Assembly: GCF_035920365.1 (NCBI RefSeq)
Contig: NZ_CP109150.1
Coordinates: 372,001-436,000 of the forward strand
Length of the DNA stretch: 64,000 nt
From: Micromonospora sp. NBC_01740
Lineage (GTDB): Bacteria > Actinomycetota > Actinomycetes > Mycobacteriales > Micromonosporaceae
Direction: 5' to 3'
Below, in pieces: positions 31,145 through 38,755 of this stretch. Both the position numbers and the translations under genes were made by a program. How positions within the stretch are numbered: the stretch's first letter is position 1; every line of letters begins with the position of its first letter. Under the pieces are notes generated by a model. The model was not told the origin of the DNA. It worked only from the letters and a program-made list of their open reading frames with translations, and made no database searches.

Positions 31145-31612
31145 ATGACGAATGCGGAACCCGGAGCACAGCGTACGGTTGTGCCCATCGAACCTTCCCT
31201 CCTCATCGCCGAGGCCTTCGACCAAGCCCAGGTGACCGAGCTTCGCCACTCGGTCACCTCCTGCGCGCACGCGGCGGGGCTGAGCGGGCAGCGGCTGGAC
31301 GACTTCGTGCTCGCGGTCAACGAGTTGATCACCAACGCGGTCCGGCACGGCGGCGGCCGGGGCTGGCTGCGGCTGTGGCGGGAGTCGGGCCACCTGTTCT
31401 GCGAGGTCGCCGACCACGGGCAGGGAATCAGCACGCAGCGGCTGGGCGACCGGAGCCGCCCCGCCGCCGACACCGCCGGCGGATGGGGTCTCTGGCTGGC
31501 CCGGGAGCTGAGCGACAGCATGGACGTGGAGACCGGCGCCCGCGGCACGACGGTCCGCATCAGCACCGCCGTCGCGGCCCCCCAGCACACCGGCCGCCAC
31601 CGCCGCGACTGA
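31145..31612 (+). CDS. RsbW-like ATP-binding regulatory protein
   Basis: A 155-residue single GHKL ATPase domain: N-box [19 protein letters not shown]1 VADHGQGIS and G2 [13 protein letters not shown]. It probably binds an anti-sigma antagonist or a sigma factor, as in Streptomyces RsbW-like proteins. The ATG at 31145 follows GGGACGGGG. It is divergent from macS by about 110 bp, so a shared regulatory region is possible. No sigma factor gene adjoins. Confidence 0.8.
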   Translation: MTNAEPGAQRTVVPIEPSLLIAEAFDQAQVTELRHSVTSCAHAAGLSGQRLDDFVLAVNELITNAVRHGGGRGWLRLWRESGHLFCEVADHGQGISTQRLGDRSRPAADTAGGWGLWLARELSDSMDVETGARGTTVRISTAVAAPQHTGRHRRD

Positions 31613-31641
31613 CCCCGGCGGGACCTGCGGCCCGGGGCGGG

Positions 31642-32580
31642 TCAGGCGAAGAGGGCGCTTACCGATTCGCCGTTGTGGATCCGGCGCATCGCCTCGGCCA
31701 GGGCCGGCGCCACGGACAGGATCTCCAGCTTCGGCACCCGCTTGTCGGCGGGGATCGGCACCGTGTTCGTGCAGACGATCTCCAGCACGCCCTCCTGCTC
31801 ACTCAGCCGCTGCAACGCGCCGCTGGAGAAGAGGCCGTGGGTGCAGGCCAGCCGGATCGAGCGGACCCGGAGCTCGCGCAGGTGCTCCATCAGCTCGATC
31901 ACCGTACTGCCCTTGGCGATCTCGTCGTCCAGCACGATCACGTCCCGGTCGGTCACGTCGCCGATCACCGCGCTGATCTTGACCCGGTCGTCGCTGAACC
32001 GCTGCTTCGCCCCGGCGGCCACCGGGGTGCCGAGCCGCCGCGCGAACGCCGCCGCCTCCTTGGCGTTGCCGAGGTCCGGCGAGACCACCACCGTGTTGCT
32101 CAGGTCGTAGCGGGTGAAGTGGTCGGCCAGCTCGCGCAGCGCGTGCAGGTGGTCGACCGGCACGCTGAAGAAGCCGTGCACCTGGGGCGAGTGCAGGGTC
32201 ATCGCCAGCACCCGGTCCGCGCCCGCCGAGGTGAGCAGGTCGGCGACGAGCCGCCCGCCGATCGAGATGCGCGGCGCGTCCTTCTTGTCGGAGCGCGCGT
32301 ACGCGTAGTGCGGCAGCACCACGGTGATCCGGCCGGCCGAGGCACCCCGGGCCGCGTCGATCATGAGCAGCAGCTCGACCAGGTTCTCCTGCACGGGCGG
32401 CACCAACGGCTGGATCAGGAAGACGTCCCGCTCCCGGCAGTTGGCCTGCAACTGCACTTCCAGGCAGTCGTTGGCGAACCGGGAGACCCGCACCGGGTGC
32501 AGCGGCACGTCGAGATGGGTGCAGATCTCGGCGGCGAGTTCGGGGTGGGCGGTACCACTGAAGACGGCGATGTCACGCAC
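31642..32580 (-). CDS. Ribose-phosphate diphosphokinase (PRPP synthetase) paralogue
   Basis: Makes PRPP from ribose-5-phosphate and ATP. The 312-residue protein has duplicated PRTase folds with the ATP/R5P elements [45 protein letters not shown] and the PRPP loop [14 protein letters not shown]. The loop departs from the D-D-M-I-D-T-G-G-T of housekeeping Prs, so this may be a second, divergent copy with altered regulation. The GTG at 32580 has a TACGAT box 8 nt upstream and no Shine-Dalgarno. It is divergent from glpK. Confidence 0.83.
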   Translation of the reverse strand: MRDIAVFSGTAHPELAAEICTHLDVPLHPVRVSRFANDCLEVQLQANCRERDVFLIQPLVPPVQENLVELLLMIDAARGASAGRITVVLPHYAYARSDKKDAPRISIGGRLVADLLTSAGADRVLAMTLHSPQVHGFFSVPVDHLHALRELADHFTRYDLSNTVVVSPDLGNAKEAAAFARRLGTPVAAGAKQRFSDDRVKISAVIGDVTDRDVIVLDDEIAKGSTVIELMEHLRELRVRSIRLACTHGLFSSGALQRLSEQEGVLEIVCTNTVPIPADKRVPKLEILSVAPALAEAMRRIHNGESVSALFA

Positions 32581-32661
32581 GTCCGCACATCGTACGGACG
32601 TGATCGGGACCCGTTCCGCGGCGGGGCCCGCCGCCGGCCGGCGAAGATCGGTCGGGCCGGG

Positions 32662-32673
32662 TACGGTGCTGCC
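32662..32673 (+). promoter_or_regulatory. -10 box TACGGT for leaderless glpK
   Basis: TACGGT (32662-32667) ends 6 nt before the GTG at 32674; there is no Shine-Dalgarno. Confidence 0.5.
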
Positions 32674-34158
32674 GTGACCCCCCAGTACGTCGCCGCCATC
32701 GACCAGGGCACCACCTCCTCGCGGTGCATCGTCTTCGACCGGGCCGGGGAGATCGTCTCCGTCGCCCAGCGGGAGCACCGGCAGATCTTCCCCCGGCCGG
32801 GCTGGGTGGAGCACGACGCCGAGGAGATCTGGGACAACGTCCAGCGGGTGGTCCGGGAGGCGCTGCACGCCGCCGGCACCGACGCCGCCGGGCTCGCCGC
32901 CGTGGGCATCACCAACCAGCGGGAGACCACGCTCGTCTGGGACCGGGCCACCGGGCGGCCGGTGGCCAACGCGATCGTCTGGCAGGACACCCGCACCGCG
33001 CCGCTGCTGCGTGAGCTCGACCAGGCGTACGGCGAGGAGCGGTTCCGCTCCCGCACCGGCCTGCCGCTGGCCACCTACTTCGCCGGGCCGAAGCTGCGGT
33101 GGCTGCTGGATCACGTCGACGGGCTGCGCGGGCGCGCCGAGGCCGGCGAGGTGCTCTTCGGCACGATGGACAGCTGGCTGATCTGGAAGCTCACCGGCCG
33201 GCACGTCACCGACGTGACAAACGCCAGCCGCACCCTGCTGATGGACCTGAGCACCCTCGACTGGGACCCGGAGCTGCTCGACGCGATGGGGGTGCCGGCC
33301 GCGATGCTGCCGGAGATCCGCAGCTCCGCCGAGGTCTACGGGGAGGCCACCGGCGTCCTGGCCGGGGTGCCGGTCGCCAGCGCGCTCGGCGACCAGCAGG
33401 CCGCCCTGTTCGGGCAGACCTGCTTCCAGCCGGGCGAGGCCAAGTGCACCTACGGCACCGGCAGCTTCCTGCTGCTCAACACCGGTGCCAGCCCGGTCCC
33501 CTCCACCCACGGCCTGCTCACCACGGTCGCCTACCGCATCCAGGGCCAGCCCGCCGCGTACGCGCTGGAGGGGGCGATCGCGGTCACCGGCTCGCTGGTG
33601 CAGTGGCTGCGTGACAACCTCGGGCTGATCTCCACCGCGCCCGAGGTGGAGGAGTTGGCCCGCACCGTCGACGACAACGGCGGCTGCTACGTCGTGCCGG
33701 CCTTCTCCGGGCTGTTCGCCCCGCACTGGCGCAGCGACGCGCGCGGGATCATCGCCGGGCTGACCGGCTACATCACCAAGGGCCACCTGGCCCGGGCCGC
33801 GCTGGAGGCGTCCGCCTGGCAGACCCGCGAGGTGGTCGACGCGATGAACGCCGACTCCGACGTGGCGCTGCGCCGGCTGCGGGTCGACGGCGGGATGACC
33901 GCCAACGGGCTGCTGATGCAGTTCCTCGCCGACGTGCTCGACGTGCCGGTGGTCCGGTCCCGGATCACCGAGACCACCTGCCTCGGCGCGGCGTACGCGG
34001 CCGGCCTGGCGGTCGGCTTCTGGCCGGACCTGGCGACGCTGCGTGGCCAGTGGCGCTCCGACGCGCAGTGGGAGTCGACGATGGAACCGGCGCACCGGGA
34101 GCGGGAGCTGCGCAACTGGCGCAAGGCCGTCCAGCGCACCCTCGACTGGGTGGACTGA
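32674..34158 (+). CDS. glpK: Glycerol kinase
   Basis: Phosphorylates glycerol to glycerol-3-phosphate with ATP. The 494-residue FGGY kinase has [16 protein letters not shown] (phosphate loop), [14 protein letters not shown] and [10 protein letters not shown] (glycerol contacts), [12 protein letters not shown], and [15 protein letters not shown] in the second domain. Length and motifs are those of classical GlpK. There is no glpF or glpD nearby, so glycerol entry and oxidation are encoded elsewhere. It is convergent with purC. Confidence 0.95.
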   Translation: MTPQYVAAIDQGTTSSRCIVFDRAGEIVSVAQREHRQIFPRPGWVEHDAEEIWDNVQRVVREALHAAGTDAAGLAAVGITNQRETTLVWDRATGRPVANAIVWQDTRTAPLLRELDQAYGEERFRSRTGLPLATYFAGPKLRWLLDHVDGLRGRAEAGEVLFGTMDSWLIWKLTGRHVTDVTNASRTLLMDLSTLDWDPELLDAMGVPAAMLPEIRSSAEVYGEATGVLAGVPVASALGDQQAALFGQTCFQPGEAKCTYGTGSFLLLNTGASPVPSTHGLLTTVAYRIQGQPAAYALEGAIAVTGSLVQWLRDNLGLISTAPEVEELARTVDDNGGCYVVPAFSGLFAPHWRSDARGIIAGLTGYITKGHLARAALEASAWQTREVVDAMNADSDVALRRLRVDGGMTANGLLMQFLADVLDVPVVRSRITETTCLGAAYAAGLAVGFWPDLATLRGQWRSDAQWESTMEPAHRERELRNWRKAVQRTLDWVD

Positions 34159-34221
34159 CCGCCGCGCCGCCCGGAACCTCGTCGAGGCCGCCCGGTCCAT
34201 CGGGCACCGGCGGCCCCCCGC

Positions 34222-35055
34222 TCAGTCCCAGCGGTTGCCGGTCAGCTTCTCGTAGACGTCGACGTAGCGGGCCCGGGTCGCCTCGACCACCTCGGCCGGC
34301 ACCTCGGGCGCCGGGCCCTGCCGGTCCCAGCCGCTCTCCACCGCCCAGTCCCGGACGTACTGCTTGTCGTAGGAGAACTGCGCCCGGCCCGGCTGGTACG
34401 ACTCCGCCGGCCAGAACCGGGACGAGTCGGAGGTGAGCAGCTCGTCGCCGACGGTCAGCGTGCCGTCCGGCGCCCAGCCCAGCTCGATCTTGGTGTCGGC
34501 GACCAGGATGCCCCGGTCGGCGGCCAGCTCGGCCCCCCGGCGGTAGACGTCGAGCGTGATCCGGCGCAGCCGCTCGGCGGTCTCGGCGCCGACCTTGTCC
34601 ACCACCTCGGCGAAGGTGATTGGCTCGTCGTGCTCGCCCACCGGCGCCTTGGTCGACGGGGTGAAGATCGGCTCGGGCAGGATGGACGCCTCGACCAGCC
34701 CGCGCGGCAGCTCGACGCCGGAGACCGCGCCGGTGCGCTGGTACTCCTTCAGGCCGCCGCCGGTCAGGTAGCCCCGGGCGACGCACTCCACCGCGACCAT
34801 CTCCAGCCGCCGGCAGCGGATCGCCCGACCGGCGAACTCCGCCGGCACGTCGGTGGCGGAGATGACGTGGTTCGGCACCAGGTCGGCGAGCTGCTCGAAC
34901 CACCACAGCGAGAGCGCGGTGAGCAGCTTGCCCTTGTCGGGGATCGGCGTCGGCAGCACCACGTCGTAGATCGAGATGCGGTCGGAGGCGACCAGGATCA
35001 GGTCCTCGCCGTCGGCGTAGACATCCCTCACCTTGCCCGAGTGCAGAAGTTCCAC
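34222..35055 (-). CDS. purC: SAICAR synthetase
   Basis: Purine synthesis step joining aspartate to CAIR. The 277-residue protein has the N-terminal LLHSGKVRDVYADGEDLILV (P-loop-like ATP site), DRISIYDVVLPTPIPDKG, the family signature VECVARGYLTGGGLKEY, and VADTKIELGW. The GTG at 35055 fits the conserved N-terminus; the frame continues upstream without support. No neighbouring pur genes are present. Confidence 0.94.
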   Translation of the reverse strand: MELLHSGKVRDVYADGEDLILVASDRISIYDVVLPTPIPDKGKLLTALSLWWFEQLADLVPNHVISATDVPAEFAGRAIRCRRLEMVAVECVARGYLTGGGLKEYQRTGAVSGVELPRGLVEASILPEPIFTPSTKAPVGEHDEPITFAEVVDKVGAETAERLRRITLDVYRRGAELAADRGILVADTKIELGWAPDGTLTVGDELLTSDSSRFWPAESYQPGRAQFSYDKQYVRDWAVESGWDRQGPAPEVPAEVVEATRARYVDVYEKLTGNRWD

Positions 35056-35221
35056 GCGCCCTAGTACACCATGCGGGCCGGCCACGGCCTCCGCCGGTGG
35101 CTGCGGGCATCGATGCGTACGCCTGGGATGTGGTGGTGTGGCCGGACGTACGTTGACACCCTCGCGCGCGCCTGCGTGAATGATCCGGCCGCCCGCCCCA
35201 CCGGTCCGCCAGGAGTTCTTC

Positions 35222-36553
35222 GTGCCCGTTGCCCGATCCCCGCTGCCCCGCGCCGAAGCGGATCCGGGCCGACGTCGGGTGCTCGCCGCGATGCTGGGTG
35301 CGCCGGTGCTCGCGACCGGCGGGCTCACCGGGTGCACCGAGGGCCGGACGGCCCCCGAGGAGACCGGGCCCGTCGAGCTGTCGGTCTTCTGGTACGGCGG
35401 GGCGAAGCGGGCCGAACTCACCGAGCGGGTGCTGCGGCTCTACACCGACCGCAATCCCCGCGTCGGTTTCCGGATCACCTGGCAGGGCGCCGGCGGCTAC
35501 TACGACCGGCTGGCCACCCAGGCCGCGGGCGGCAACGTGCCCGACCTGATCCAGCTCGACGACAGCATGCTCGCCGAGTACGCCCGCCGCGAGATCGTCC
35601 TGGACCTCAGCGGGTACGTCGCCGACCACCGCCTGGACCTGCGCACCCTGCCCCAGGGCCTGGTCCGGTACGGGCAGGTCGACGGCCGTACGGTCGGCGT
35701 CGCAGCGGCACAGACCGCCGCCGCCGTGGTCTACGACCGCACGCTGCTGCGCCGGCTGCGGCTGCCCGAGCCGAACACGGGAATGTCCTGGGCGGAGTAC
35801 GTCGCCTGGGCGCGACGGGTCACCCGGGCGAGCGACGGCCGGGTGGCCGGCACGATGGACCCGTCCGGCGACTACCGGGCGCTCTGGCTCTGGCTGCGCG
35901 GCCAGGGCGGTGAGTTCTACCGCGGTCGACAGCTCGGCTTCGACGCCGACGCGCTGATCGAATGGTTCGACCTGTGGCGGCGTGCCCGCTCCAGCCGGGC
36001 CACCCCGAGCGCCGCACTCGTGGAGCAGGCCGACGGCGGCGAACCCATCCAGCAGCTCGTGGTCACCGGCGCGACGGCCGCCTCGTTCGCCTGGTCGCAC
36101 CAGCTACCGGAACTCCAACGCCTCACCGACGCCGAGCTGGGCCTGGCCGCCATGCCGGGTCCCCCGGAGGCCCAGTGGCACCGGGCGTCGATGTACTGGG
36201 CGGCCTTCCGCGGCACCCGGCACCCCGACCTGGTCGCCGACGTGATCAACTTCCTGACCGGCAACGGCGAGGCGGGCAGCGTGCTCGGTCACGAGCGCGG
36301 GCTCAGCCCCAGCCTCGCCGTGCGCAGCTACGTCGAGGGCAGCATCACCGAGCCGGCGCAGCGGCGCGCGGCCGCCCTCGGCACCGCACTGGCCGCCCGG
36401 CTGGGACCGGCGCCCAGCCCACCGCCGCAGGGCCACCCCCGGGTGCGGGCGCTGCTGCTGGAGGCCGCCGAGAGCATTCGCGGCGGCCGGACCGGCCCTC
36501 GGGCGGCGACGACCCGCTTCATGGCCCGGGCGGACGCGGCGCTGGCCGGATAG
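35222..36553 (+). CDS. Orphan sugar-type ABC solute-binding lipoprotein
   Basis: A 443-residue family 1 extracellular solute-binding protein. The N-terminus PGRRRVLAAMLGAPVLATGG looks like a Tat-type signal, with lipobox L-T-G-C and lipidated Cys near residue 38. The mature part begins ELSVFWYGGAKRAELTERV, and LIQLDDSMLAEYA is typical of sugar-binding proteins. No permease or ATPase gene follows; the next genes are on the other strand, so it must borrow a transporter or act alone. AGGAG lies 6 nt before the GTG at 35222. Confidence 0.85.
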   Translation: MPVARSPLPRAEADPGRRRVLAAMLGAPVLATGGLTGCTEGRTAPEETGPVELSVFWYGGAKRAELTERVLRLYTDRNPRVGFRITWQGAGGYYDRLATQAAGGNVPDLIQLDDSMLAEYARREIVLDLSGYVADHRLDLRTLPQGLVRYGQVDGRTVGVAAAQTAAAVVYDRTLLRRLRLPEPNTGMSWAEYVAWARRVTRASDGRVAGTMDPSGDYRALWLWLRGQGGEFYRGRQLGFDADALIEWFDLWRRARSSRATPSAALVEQADGGEPIQQLVVTGATAASFAWSHQLPELQRLTDAELGLAAMPGPPEAQWHRASMYWAAFRGTRHPDLVADVINFLTGNGEAGSVLGHERGLSPSLAVRSYVEGSITEPAQRRAAALGTALAARLGPAPSPPPQGHPRVRALLLEAAESIRGGRTGPRAATTRFMARADAALAG

Positions 36554-36601
36554 GGCCGGTCACCACGAGGCCGCCACCGGCGGGGGTGCCGGGTCGGATG
36601 T

Positions 36602-36621
36602 CCTGCCTCGGCCGAGGCAGG
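36602..36621. terminator. 20-bp perfect palindrome between convergent genes
   Basis: CCTGCCTCGGCCGAGGCAGG, 48 bp past the solute-binding protein stop and facing the small membrane protein gene. It is a hairpin with no free loop, or a symmetric protein site. Confidence 0.5.
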
Positions 36622-36664
36622 GCAGGGCACCGTCGCGCTGCCGGAACACCGGCGCGCCAGCGGG

Positions 36665-36702
36665 CCGCCTCAGCGCGGCGGACCCGCCTCAGCGCGGCGG
36701 AC
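36665..36702 (-). repeat. Perfect 19-bp tandem duplication of a gene 3' end
   Basis: CCGCCTCAGCGCGGCGGAC occurs twice head to tail (36665-36683, 36684-36702). The second copy contains the stop codon of the small membrane protein gene; the first lies just beyond it. Confidence 0.75.
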
Positions 36703-36940
36703 CGCCTCGGCGGTTGCGCATCATGCGCATCAGGAGGAAGACGACGCCGGCCACCACGACCAGGCAGCAGAGCAGGCCGATGAAGCCGAAGCCGCCACCA
36801 CCGCGCCGCCGCCGCGCGGCCTCCACCACGAGCTCACCCGTGCCGGTGGACGCCCAGGCCGCAACGGGCACGAACACCGACAACACGACCGCACCGAAAA
36901 CGGCGGTCAACCGGCCCCACCACTTACCGAAAGAAGACAT
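36689..36940 (-). CDS. Small membrane protein with signal-like N-terminus
   Basis: An 83-residue protein. MSSFGKWWGRL is followed by a hydrophobic segment AVFGAVVLSVFVPVAAWAS that could be a cleaved signal, a basic RRRRGGGG linker, and a C-terminal helix IGLLCCLVVVAGVVFLLMRM ending in RNRRGGPPR. It is uncharacterised. The ATG at 36940 has only a weak upstream purine stretch. The 3' end is duplicated in tandem. Confidence 0.65.
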   Translation of the reverse strand: MSSFGKWWGRLTAVFGAVVLSVFVPVAAWASTGTGELVVEAARRRRGGGGFGFIGLLCCLVVVAGVVFLLMRMMRNRRGGPPR

Positions 36941-37194
36941 GCCCACATCTTCGCCGACAACCGCAACCTCGGCACGTCGGTCAACAGGAACGCGCGCCGC
37001 GCCCGGGCACGCCTGGCACCGTTCCGTTGGTCGGCCCGCGCCCCGCACCGCGAGCACCCGGAGCACGGAGTCGTGGATGTCCCAGGCTCGCCACTCCCGC
37101 CGGCCGGCCCGCATGTCGGCGGGTGCGTCGTAGTCCGTGGGTGACGAAGCCCGTCGTCGACCGATGCGACACGTCGACGCCGGAGGCAAGATGC
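36941..37194. other. Intergenic stretch without a supported gene
   Basis: About 250 bp between the small membrane gene and the terminator of the first tRNA. A minus-strand open frame (containing EWRAWDIHDSVLRVL) has no start or ribosome site I would trust. Nothing else is recognised. Confidence 0.4.
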
Positions 37195-37229
37195 GAAGAG
37201 GCCCCGGAGAGAATCTCCGGGGCCTCTTC
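37195..37229 (-). terminator. Terminator of tRNA-fMet copy 1
   Basis: Perfect 16-bp stem GAAGAGGCCCCGGAGA / complement with a GAA loop, 4 nt past the tRNA 3' end. Confidence 0.85.
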
Positions 37230-37233
37230 GACG

Positions 37234-37310
37234 TGGTAGCGGGGACAGGATTTGAACCTGCGACCTCTGGGTTATGAGCCCAGCGAGCTACCGAGCTGCT
37301 CCACCCCGCG
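37234..37310 (-). tRNA. Initiator tRNA-Met (CAT), copy 1
   Basis: A 77-nt cloverleaf with encoded CCA. Anticodon CAT sits in loop CTCATAA. The anticodon stem has the three consecutive G-C pairs (GGG/CCC) that mark initiators, and position 1-72 is an unpaired C-U, the other initiator hallmark. It is identical to the copy at 38057-38133. It initiates translation with formyl-Met. Confidence 0.96.
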
Positions 37311-37321
37311 TCGGCTCGTTA

Positions 37322-37327
37322 ACTCTA
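37322..37327 (-). promoter_or_regulatory. -10 box of tRNA-fMet copy 1
   Basis: TAGAGT on the minus strand, 11 nt before the tRNA 5' end. No clear -35 is seen. Confidence 0.4.
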
Positions 37328-37575
37328 GCGCACCCGACGGGCGATGATCAGCGGACCCCCGATCCTGCGGTAAACCCTGCCCTGACCAGCGCAAACCGGC
37401 GCCGGAGGCCGGCACGAGGCACCCGACGCCCCAGCCCGACTCACGCCGCGCCCGGCCGCAGTGGCGGTAATGGCACATCTCGGTCCGCTTCCGGGCTCCC
37501 GGCCACCTCCGGGCTCCGGCCCGCCTCCGGGCTGCCTCCTTTGGTGCGCACGCTGCCTTCTCGCGCGAGAATCCG

Positions 37576-37634
37576 GTGATCAGGACGCCATGGACGTTAT
37601 CCGGGCTTTTTAAGGTCCATGGAGTCCTGATCAC
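37576..37634. repeat. Long inverted repeat (20-bp arms, one mismatch)
   Basis: Left arm GTGATCAGGACGCCATGGAC (37576-37595) and right arm 37615-37634 are inverted copies with one mismatch, separated by 19 nt containing TTTTTAA. No gene is attached. It may be a REP/MITE-like element or an RNA hairpin. Confidence 0.65.
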
Positions 37635-37947
37635 GCCGCCGCACGCCCGCCTGTCCGGTCGTTCGGCCGTGCGTCCGTCGCCAGTGGTGGCCGTTGGCGT
37701 TCCTGCGCGACCGGTCGCGGTTCTCGCCGCCGTGTTGTCGCCCCCGCCGATGTCCGCCGACGGATCGCGTGACGTCAGTCACTCCGCCTCCGCACTGACG
37801 CAATGCACAACCGCCGGTCCAGCCAACGGGCAGCGGGCAGCGGGCAGGCATGCAGCAAACAGGTGGGCAGCGGCAGGCGACGGCAGGCAGGCATGCAGCG
37901 GCGAGCGGCGGCGGCAGCCGACGGTGGGCGGCAGGCGGCGGGCGGCA

Positions 37948-37985
<38 letters not shown>

Positions 37986-38018
37986 CGTGATCGTCGGGCA
38001 GCGGTGGCCCGGAAATGC

Positions 38019-38052
38019 GGAACGGCCCCGGATTGAAGTCCGGGGCCGTTCC
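38019..38052 (-). terminator. Terminator of tRNA-fMet copy 2
   Basis: Perfect 14-bp stem GGAACGGCCCCGGA / complement with a 6-nt loop, 4 nt past the tRNA 3' end, placed as in copy 1 but of different sequence. Confidence 0.85.
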
Positions 38053-38056
38053 GACG

Positions 38057-38133
38057 TGGTAGCGGGGACAGGATTTGAACCTGCGACCTCTGGGTTATGA
38101 GCCCAGCGAGCTACCGAGCTGCTCCACCCCGCG
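38057..38133 (-). tRNA. Initiator tRNA-Met (CAT), copy 2
   Basis: Identical over all 77 nt to copy 1, including encoded CCA, the GGG/CCC anticodon stem and the C1-U72 mismatch. Flanking DNA differs except for a few bases, so the copies are probably an old duplication kept identical by selection or gene conversion. Confidence 0.96.
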
Positions 38134-38144
38134 TCGGTTCGTAT

Positions 38145-38174
38145 ACCGTATCCCACCGACCCCCGTCGCCGCAA
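38145..38174 (-). promoter_or_regulatory. Promoter of tRNA-fMet copy 2
   Basis: TTGCGG (38169-38174, minus) and TACGGT (38145-38150) are 18 bp apart; the -10 ends 11 nt before the tRNA, the same spacing as in copy 1. Confidence 0.55.
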
Positions 38175-38301
38175 AACGACCCCGGGGACACTCCACGACA
38201 ACCACGACTTGACGGTGTCTGCGGGCACCTACGTCTCCCGGGCGATGGGGCGGCAACGACGACTGGCTGCTCGCGGAGCGCCCCCGCACTGGTACTGACC
38301 G

Positions 38302-38649
38302 CACCGACATGTCGAGGCGGTAGTACAGGGCGAGCGCCTGCCGCTGGGCGTCCGGCAACCGGCGCAGCGCGCCCGCCAGCAGCACGCCGTCCTCGTTCGG
38401 CGGCGGCACCGGTTCAGGCGGCCCGGTGGGTGCGGCTCAACGCCACGTGTGGCGCGCGCCCGCCCCACGCCCCACGCCCCACGCCACGCGCCACGCGCCA
38501 CGCGCCACGCGCCAACGCTGCAATCGCGCCACCGGTCTTGGGCAGCCGGGCGACCACCAGCCGCAGCCACGCCTCCGGCGCCGGGTGGGCGGCCGGTCCG
38601 GCCCACAGTGCCGCCAGGTCCGGGCGTACGCCTCCTCCACGGCGACGTG
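38302..38649 (-). pseudogene. Decayed ECF sigma factor gene (SigE-family-like)
   Basis: Three sigma-like segments lie in order but not in one frame. HVAVEEAYARTWRH resembles region 2. HPAPEAWLRLVVARLPKT is in a shifted frame. LLAGALRRLPDAQRQALALY then YRLDMSV is region 4.1, after a block of heptanucleotide repeats. Order and spacing fit one ECF sigma gene broken by a frameshift and a repeat expansion. The N-terminal part and the rest of the DNA-binding helix are missing. Confidence 0.55.
38456..38513. repeat. Heptanucleotide repeat tract inside the sigma pseudogene
   Basis: About three CCCCACG units followed by four CCACGCG units, 7-bp period. It interrupts the decayed sigma factor gene and probably grew by slippage. 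Confidence 0.75.
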
Positions 38650-38690
38650 GGACGGCGGGTTGCGGTGCCCGGCCGGTGGTCGCGAACGCG

Positions 38691-38741
38691 ACAGCGCCCC
38701 CGGTGTCGGGACCGGAACGGTCCGTCGGCCGGGGGCGCTGT
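38691..38741 (-). terminator. Terminator after the UPF0182 gene
   Basis: Perfect 13-bp arms ACAGCGCCCCCGG / CCGGGGGCGCTGT around a 25-nt loop, 14 nt past the stop at 38756. Confidence 0.7.
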
Positions 38742-38755
38742 GAGGGCGGTGCGGG

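Noticed and set aside
36941..37189. A minus-strand protein fragment containing EWRAWDIHDSVLRVL
   Set aside because: It has no credible start, is partly low-complexity and gives no family I can name. It may be a remnant but the evidence is too thin.
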